Positions 13,803 through 17,247 of a stretch of DNA of 17,247 bases are shown one piece after another. The notes beneath the pieces are model-generated. The model made no database searches and was not told the origin of the DNA. It saw nothing but the letters and a program-made list of their open reading frames with translations. Position 1 is the first letter of the stretch. Each line of letters starts with the position of its first letter. Position numbers and translations under genes: made by a program. The stretch spans positions 1 to 17,247 of the forward strand of contig CAZHWT010000027.1 in the NCBI GenBank assembly GCA_964536215.1, read 5' to 3'. This stretch comes from CAZHWT01 sp964536215 (GTDB taxonomy: Bacteria; Patescibacteriota; CAZHWT01).

Positions 13803-14123
13803 TCAACGCGATCGAAGTTTGGTTGTGATGGGCGAGCCAGCTTGCCTAATGGCCAATAATTGGGCGCCGTGACGACCAAGCAGCCCCATCTTCCCCAGCG
13901 ATGGTTCGGTAGTTTGTGGTCGTACGGCCGTGTTGAATAGCTGCGAGAAGATTTCCTCCTTGCGACGCAACTGCCGTCGTAGCCACCATGTGCGTAGACA
14001 GAAAGATGGGGTCGCTAGGCGACCCCTTCGCTTGAGATGATCATTGAGATCTCTCTTAGCCTTATTTTGCTGTATGGTCGCTTCTCTGAAGCGATCTGAG
14101 CGGTTAGTGGTGTGACCAACCAT
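13803..14123 (-). CDS. Small, strongly basic unrecognised protein
   Basis: The 106-residue frame starts at an ATG with AGGAG 7 nt upstream, inside the same 15-nt start sequence as the 1306 gene. The product is very basic: NRSDRFRE, LKRRGRLA, RTWWLRRQLRRKEE and a KLRSR end. It has no membrane helix and no recognised domain; nucleic-acid binding would fit but is only a guess. The DNA carries two strong inverted repeats inside the frame (14008-14026 and 14079-14093) and another hairpin just past the stop, so a structured RNA is an alternative reading. It follows the small TM gene on the same strand after 89 nt, and both may belong to one transcript. Confidence 0.5.
   Translation of the reverse strand: MVGHTTNRSDRFREATIQQNKAKRDLNDHLKRRGRLATPSFCLRTWWLRRQLRRKEEIFSQLFNTAVRPQTTEPSLGKMGLLGRHGAQLLAIRQAGSPITTKLRSR
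14008..14026. repeat. Inverted repeat inside the 14123 gene
   Basis: GGGGTCGC (14008-14015) and GCGACCCC (14019-14026) form a perfect 8-bp stem with the 3-nt loop TAG. A second one, CGCTT-CTCTG-AAGCG, lies at 14079-14093. Confidence 0.75.
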
Positions 14124-14130
14124 GCCTCAT

Positions 14131-14135
14131 CTCCT
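14131..14135 (-). promoter_or_regulatory. Shine-Dalgarno sequence AGGAG of the 14123 gene
   Basis: On the minus strand AGGAG lies 7 nt before the ATG, in the identical context seen at 1294-1308. Confidence 0.65.
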
Positions 14136-14212
14136 CTTTTGCTGATTTCTGTCAACCGGCACTGGCTAACAGTAATCACCAAAACGAAAAAATTCCTTCA
14201 CCACCTTTTGTG

Positions 14213-14431
14213 CTAAATTGCCACAGTGGTGAACTCCTCTTCTCGGTCGTCTTCCTTTGCTTCTTTGGCTCCTGCCGCTTTGAGAGCGCGTCGATGTTCG
14301 TCTTCTGGATTTTTGCTTGAAAAGAAGACAACGGATATCATGATGACGACGCCAACTATGCCCCAGAATGAACGGTCTTGTAGGACTTCCACGATCTTCC
14401 CTCCTGCGTTTGTTCGTCCAACTTTGAGCAC
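14213..14431 (-). CDS. Small single-TM protein with a charged tail (72 residues)
   Basis: The GTG start at 14431 gives 72 residues: a short polar N terminus (LKVGRTNAGGKIVEVLQDRS), one hydrophobic helix (about 22-40, FWGIVGVVIMISVVFFSS), then a charged, Lys/Glu/Ala-rich tail (NPEDEHRRALKAAGAKEAKEDDREEE). This organisation is protein-like, whereas an overlapping 94-residue frame in another phase (14166-14450) is an Arg/Ser-rich shadow with little structure. GGAAG 5 nt before the GTG is a modest Shine-Dalgarno sequence. A promoter with a perfect TTGACA lies upstream. No function can be assigned; the topology suggests a small membrane component. Confidence 0.6.
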   Translation of the reverse strand: MLKVGRTNAGGKIVEVLQDRSFWGIVGVVIMISVVFFSSKNPEDEHRRALKAAGAKEAKEDDREEEFTTVAI

Positions 14432-14492
14432 GTGTCTTCCCTACCAGCATAGGGAATCGGTTAATTTGACCAACGCGCCTAGGCTTGAAGTG

Positions 14493-14521
14493 ATGGTAGC
14501 TAAGTTGTTTCTGCTTGTCAA
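14493..14521 (-). promoter_or_regulatory. Promoter of the small TM gene
   Basis: On the minus strand TTGACA (14516-14521) is followed after 17 nt by TACCAT (14493-14498, 4 of 6 matches). The GTG at 14431 is about 61 nt downstream. Confidence 0.5.
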
Positions 14522-14572
14522 CAGGCTAAAATGCAATAATGTTGTTTTTAGCTGTGGCAAGGCAGAGAGTTG

Positions 14573-14839
14573 CTATTCTACGGCTGATTGCTTTGGTAGC
14601 AGCAGCTTGGCCTTTGTTATGATCTGGCTATGCCAAAAGTTAAAGAGTTGAAGCTGGGCAACCTGTGCGGTTGGGACCAGTGATTGTGGCACATCTGTAG
14701 GACAAATGCGACCCAACTGTTGACTATTGCGGTTTGACCACAATACTGAACGAGCATACTGCTGTTGCAATCGGATTATGTCGGCCTCGCTAAGCGACGA
14801 CGTCTTTTGAAGTGGGCGAAACAAGCGATTGAACTGCAT
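14573..14839 (-). CDS. Unrecognised 88-residue protein
   Basis: The frame can be extended to 14965, but GGAGG 5 nt before the ATG at 14839 and a promoter at 14895-14923 place the start at 14839. The product begins MQFNRLFRPLQKTSSLSE; SLSEADIIRLQQQYARSVLW may form a helix, and a second amphipathic helix may lie at QVAQLQLFNFWHSQIITKAKLLL. It has a single cysteine and no membrane segment or known motif. In the longer version the added 42 residues would be read partly from intergenic repeat sequence, which argues against it. Its neighbours on the same strand are the phosphatase upstream and the small TM gene downstream. Confidence 0.6.
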   Translation of the reverse strand: MQFNRLFRPLQKTSSLSEADIIRLQQQYARSVLWSNRNSQQLGRICPTDVPQSLVPTAQVAQLQLFNFWHSQIITKAKLLLPKQSAVE

Positions 14840-14923
14840 TTTTCCCTCCACAGTTCGCTTTTTTCTGGGCGATGCAAAGTTGCATCTAGGGAGTACTCTA
14901 CCATAGCTTGGCTGATTAGGCAA
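14840..14923 (-). promoter_or_regulatory. Promoter and leader of the 14839 gene
   Basis: On the minus strand TTGCCT (14918-14923), 17 nt, then TAGAGT (14895-14900) with the TGn extension TGG. The leader contains the perfect dyad GATGCAA-AG-TTGCATC (14871-14886), a possible operator or RNA hairpin, and ends in the Shine-Dalgarno sequence GGAGG (14845-14849). Confidence 0.55.
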
Positions 14924-14933
14924 GGCGGTAGGT

Positions 14934-15074
14934 AAAGTGACAAGGTACAAGAGTCCAAATGCCAAATAAATCGTTGATCGTTAATCGCTAATCTCAACCT
15001 GTAAACCGCAAACTGTAAACCGCAAACGGCAACCTGATTCGAATAGCGAAGCCTCGAGTAAACGAGCAAACGAG
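14934..15074 (+). repeat. Composite modular repeat, copy 2 (module B absent)
   Basis: Module C (14934-14970) shares CAAGAGTCCAAATGCCAA with copies 1, 3 and 4. Then come TCGTTGATCGTTAATCG units (to about 14998), AAACYGYAAACC units (about 14999-15030) and, from 15038, TTCGAATAGCGAAGCCTCGA plus CGAGCAAA units, up to the stop codon of the phosphatase gene at 15075. Confidence 0.8.
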
Positions 15075-15500
15075 CTAGCGATCAGTCTGTTGTTTTATTA
15101 GTTCTTGAACAATGAGCCGGATTTGTTCACGGGCGGAGCGGTATTCGTCTATATTTTTGGCGAAGGGGTCAGGGACGGGGCGATGAATGGTTTTGGGGCT
15201 GTTGACGATAAATTCGGGACATTCGTCCAAATCGCAAAATACCACCACTTTGTCGGCTTGCTCAACCATTTCTGGAGTAACAGGCTTGACGGTCTGATGG
15301 CTTATGTCGACACCTTCTTCTGCCATGACCTGAATGGCTTCGTCGGTAGGTTGGCGGAACATGTGGATGGTGATAGGGTTGGTGCCGGCACTGCTGCCTT
15401 GATAGCTGTCAGTGTAGTGGTTATACCAACCTTCGGCCATTTGGCTGCGACAGATGTTGCCGTAGCAGATGAACAAGATTTTAGCTGCATGAGGTGGCAT
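15075..15500 (-). CDS. Low-molecular-weight phosphatase / arsenate-reductase-like protein
   Basis: From the ATG at 15500 the 141-residue product is a complete LMW-PTP fold protein. The P-loop FICYGNICRS gives Cys12, Cys17 and Arg18, the same numbering as in the classical enzyme, and VPDPF supplies the Asp-Pro general acid at 111-112. CRSQMAEGW is the wording typical of thioredoxin-linked ArsC. An extra cysteine pair sits at residues 89 and 94 (FCDLDECPEF), in the area where ArsC has its redox cysteines but spaced 5 instead of 7. It may therefore be an arsenate reductase or a protein-tyrosine phosphatase; sequence alone does not decide. A longer frame to 15608 begins in repeat DNA and crosses the promoter. 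The gene is flanked on both sides by directly repeated composite elements. Confidence 0.88.
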   Translation of the reverse strand: MPPHAAKILFICYGNICRSQMAEGWYNHYTDSYQGSSAGTNPITIHMFRQPTDEAIQVMAEEGVDISHQTVKPVTPEMVEQADKVVVFCDLDECPEFIVNSPKTIHRPVPDPFAKNIDEYRSAREQIRLIVQELIKQQTDR

Positions 15501-15506
15501 GGGTCT

Positions 15507-15515
15507 ATTATGACA
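15507..15515 (-). promoter_or_regulatory. Extended -10 promoter of the phosphatase gene, apparently leaderless
   Basis: On the minus strand TGT-CATAAT (hexamer 15507-15512) ends 6 nt before the ATG. There is no Shine-Dalgarno sequence and no clear -35. The hairpin GCAGCC-GGA-GGCTGC lies just upstream at 15530-15544. Confidence 0.6.
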
Positions 15516-15567
15516 TACATTTGAGTTATGCAGCCGGAGGCTGCGGAGGTACGAATTGCGCATGGGT

Positions 15568-15810
15568 GAGTGGGGAGTAGGCGAGTAGGTGAGTAGGCAA
15601 GTAGGCAAGTAGGCAAGTCGGGAGTGGGCAAGTTAAATGCCAAGGAGCAAGAGTCCAAATGCCAAATAAATCGTTAATCGTTAATCGTAGATCGCTAATC
15701 GCAAACCCATTTAATCGGGGTAAATCGCAAGCACTTTCGAATAACGAGGCCTCGAGCAAACGAGCAAACGAAGAAACGCATAAACGAATAAACGAAGAAA
15801 CGAATAACCT
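15568..15810 (+). repeat. Composite modular repeat, copy 3
   Basis: Module B (GAGTAGGC/AAGTAGGC units, 15568-15632), module C (15633-15670), module D (TCGTTAATCGTTAATCG, about 15669-15700), a short module E with ATTTAATCGGGG (15701-15721), and module A (TCGAATAACGAGGCCTCGAG then CGAAGAAACGAATAAA units, about 15738-15810). It ends 15 nt before the stop codon of the DUF3048 gene. Confidence 0.8.
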
Positions 15811-15825
15811 TTCTTCGATAAGCCT

Positions 15826-16971
15826 TTAGTATGTGACACTGGAGCCAATGGGGACGGAGATGACCCAGAGTTTGCCACGGTTGAGGGGGAGGGGGTGGCC
15901 TGAGGCGTCGGTTAGAGTGGTTCGACTGTTGGTGCTGGCTTTGGACCAGAGGCCAGTTTGGGCGGTTCCGTCTTGAATAATAGCTGCTTGGCCACTGCCA
16001 ATATTGTTGACTGTGACGGCTGGATGGCCGTTGCTGTCGGTGTAGTTGGTTACCTTTTGCCAGAGGAGGACTATAGTTTTGGCGGTGAGTTGGGTGTTGG
16101 TGCTGGCGTCTATGTGCGGTGATCCCCCAGTGACTCTACTGTAATCATTGGTCTCTGGGCGGTACGTAAATTGAGCGGCGTATCCCCTGGTGCCTAAGAA
16201 ATTGAGTGAGAGGACTTGGGATGATTCGGTTGGAGCATCGTCTTTAAAAGTCCAGCTGTCTATATCGATGGGCTGTTGCCAGTTTTTGGCTGAGAGTACG
16301 GAGCGGATCTTACTGACCGATGTATAGCCCGTATGTTCTAATGGCTTGCCACCTGAGTAGTCTCGCCAGAAAGCATTGCTGTATAAAAATTGATCGATGT
16401 CGCGCGGTTGAGTGTGGCTGCGCAAATATGCCAGGGCTTCGTTGCTGCCGCCCCAGTGGCCATACGCAGCGTTGTATTCAGCCGCCCAGTTAACAAAGTG
16501 AAGCCTGGCTGACCGAACTGGACCGATTTTGTCTGGACTATTAGCTAAATAGAGGGCCATAAAGCGAGTGATGCCGCCTTCAGCCATTGCCTCGTAGATG
16601 ACTTCAGCAGCTTGTAGACCTGACTGTGGCCGGGCTTGGACATGGTTTTCAACCATGACAGCTATTGGTTGCTTATCTAAAAATTTGGCCGCTTGATTGG
16701 CTGTGTAAAGTACGCCGTTGAGTGGATTGGGAGTGTCTTTGGGAATATTGGTAGGAGTTGGGGTGGGGGTGGGTGATGTAGCTATATTGCTGACCGTTTG
16801 TGGCTGGTTATTAAGTAAAAACCAAGCCAGGCTGATGGCCATGCCGATACAAACAACGCCAACAGAACCTAGAATAATGCGATTGCGCTTGGTAGCCAGA
16901 ATACGTCGCCAAGCAGGTGGTTTGGACTTTTGTTTTGCCTGAGTAAGAGGCGTGGAGGGGACAGTGGACAT
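15826..16971 (-). CDS. DUF3048 (YerB-like) protein, TM-anchored
   Basis: The 381-residue product has a basic N terminus (KPPAWRRILATKRNR), one membrane helix (about 31-53, IILGSVGVVCIGMAISLAWF), a Thr-Pro linker (SPTPTPTPTNIP) and an extracytoplasmic DUF3048 domain. The domain begins PIAVMVENHVQARPQSGLQA and continues EVIYEAMAEGGITRFMALY and KIGPVRSARLHFV, close to the family consensus; the second half matches the C-terminal DUF3048 part in layout. In Bacillus the relative YerB is a lipoprotein of unknown function; here a helix replaces the lipid anchor. I start at 16971 because a longer frame to 17034 would begin inside the promoter. No Shine-Dalgarno sequence precedes the ATG. Confidence 0.9.
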   Translation of the reverse strand: MSTVPSTPLTQAKQKSKPPAWRRILATKRNRIILGSVGVVCIGMAISLAWFLLNNQPQTVSNIATSPTPTPTPTNIPKDTPNPLNGVLYTANQAAKFLDKQPIAVMVENHVQARPQSGLQAAEVIYEAMAEGGITRFMALYLANSPDKIGPVRSARLHFVNWAAEYNAAYGHWGGSNEALAYLRSHTQPRDIDQFLYSNAFWRDYSGGKPLEHTGYTSVSKIRSVLSAKNWQQPIDIDSWTFKDDAPTESSQVLSLNFLGTRGYAAQFTYRPETNDYSRVTGGSPHIDASTNTQLTAKTIVLLWQKVTNYTDSNGHPAVTVNNIGSGQAAIIQDGTAQTGLWSKASTNSRTTLTDASGHPLPLNRGKLWVISVPIGSSVTY

Positions 16972-17006
16972 GAGGACTAACGGTTGCTGCGTGGTGTGTT
17001 CTATAC

Positions 17007-17034
17007 AGTATACAATATGAAGGAGAGGGGGCAA
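17007..17034 (-). promoter_or_regulatory. Promoter of the DUF3048 gene
   Basis: On the minus strand TTGCCC (17029-17034), 16 nt, TATACT (17007-17012, 5 of 6). The ATG at 16971 lies 35 nt downstream. Confidence 0.5.
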
Positions 17035-17049
17035 GCATTGATTGTATTT

Positions 17050-17093
17050 TGAAGTACGAGATTCGGGAACGAATAACGAACAAACGAATAGCC
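17050..17093 (+). repeat. Module A of the composite repeat family
   Basis: TGAAGTACGAGATTCGGGAA followed by CGAATAACGAACAAACGAAT closely matches 2-60 and the split copy at 12201-12325. Confidence 0.75.
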
Positions 17094-17105
17094 AACTAAC
17101 TCCTG

Positions 17106-17120
17106 TCCGCCTCTGGCGGA
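17106..17120. repeat. Short palindrome TCCGCCTCTGGCGGA
   Basis: TCCGCC and GGCGGA form a perfect 6-bp stem around CTCT-like loop bases. Related copies are at 8711-8725 (one mismatch) and 2331-2345 (loop GGA). Confidence 0.7.
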
Positions 17121-17148
17121 AAGTAACTAATAACCAATTACGAAGTTA

Positions 17149-17247
17149 CGAGTAGGCGAGTAGGCGAGTAGGGAGTAGGCAAGTAGGGTACGTAAATGCC
17201 AAGGAGCAAGAGTCCAAATGCCAAACAAAGGTTCAAGACGCAAGAAA
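17149..17247 (+). repeat. Composite modular repeat, copy 4, cut by the window end
   Basis: Module B (GAGTAGGCGAGTAGGC units, about 17149-17190) and module C (17193-17230, again with CAAGAGTCCAAATGCCAA) are present. The following bases GGTTCAAGACGCAAG do not match module D of the other copies, but the window ends. Confidence 0.75.

Larger units (their letters stand above)
15501..15825. other. 325-bp intergenic region, mostly composite repeat
   Basis: Besides the promoter at 15507-15515 and the small GGA-loop hairpin at 15530-15544, the region is filled by composite repeat copy 3. I see no gene in it. Confidence 0.6.

Noticed and set aside
14166..14450. 94-residue minus-strand frame overlapping the small TM gene
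   Set aside because: The product is an Arg/Ser/Gly-rich shadow without structure. The other phase gives a membrane helix and a charged tail.
15501..15608. N-terminal extension of the phosphatase gene
   Set aside because: It would translate module B repeat DNA and the promoter itself. The conserved fold begins right after the ATG at 15500.
16748..16776. G-rich run on the plus strand opposite the Thr-Pro linker of the DUF3048 gene
   Set aside because: It has only three runs of three or more G, and it follows directly from Pro/Thr codons on the opposite strand.
1..17247. tRNA, rRNA, insertion sequence or phage genes
   Set aside because: I looked for tRNA-like cloverleaf arms, transposase motifs and integrase motifs in the gaps and frames and found none I could support.

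Overview
The window looks like chromosomal DNA of an uncultivated bacterium, most likely a member of the Candidate Phyla Radiation (Patescibacteria). The reasons are indirect: compact genes, a DUF2207 protein, a DUF3048 (YerB-like) protein and a very large secreted vWA protein among many unrecognised small genes, several genes whose promoter -10 box sits only 6 to 9 nt before the ATG, and intergenic spaces filled with short-unit modular repeats. The long reading frames use the standard code with UGA as stop, which argues against the UGA-glycine lineages. The phylum is an inference; no rRNA or marker gene is present. The sequence has a 100-N scaffold gap and is therefore a draft assembly.

Layout. 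1-94 is a repeat tail. 95-1042 (-) encodes a tRNA-dihydrouridine synthase. 1306-2858 (+) holds three genes: an unrecognised 135-residue protein, a PPC/DUF296 protein and a Bcp-type peroxiredoxin. They end convergently, across a perfect 20-bp palindrome, against a minus-strand cluster at 2907-7803: a 1234-residue secreted vWA protein and two paralogous membrane-anchored rhodanese-like proteins that both lack the catalytic cysteine. A divergent promoter region (7804-7923) separates that cluster from plus-strand genes: a proline-rich single-TM protein, a DUF2207 membrane protein (interrupted by the gap), a polyprenyl diphosphate synthase, a two-TM acidic coiled-coil protein and an unrecognised protein with a clear terminator. 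From 13.7 kb to the end everything is on the minus strand: three small unrecognised genes, a low-molecular-weight phosphatase/arsenate-reductase-like gene and a TM-anchored DUF3048 protein.

Functional reading. Most of the content points to the cell envelope: the secreted vWA protein, the two anchored pseudo-rhodaneses, the proline-rich TM protein, the DUF2207 and DUF3048 proteins, the coiled-coil membrane protein and a lipid-precursor prenyl synthase. The rhodanese pair and vWA gene look like one transcription unit or two adjacent ones (6 nt between the second rhodanese and the vWA gene) and are the best candidate for an undescribed surface system. The remainder is housekeeping (Dus, peroxiredoxin, LMW phosphatase).

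The most striking non-coding feature is a modular composite repeat, present at least four times on the + strand (near 12.0, 14.95, 15.6 and 17.15 kb) with partial copies elsewhere. Its modules always occur in the same order and two copies directly flank the phosphatase gene. The 100-N gap has identical 55-bp flanks; collapsing them restores the canonical DUF2207 C terminus, so the gap is probably an assembly artefact.
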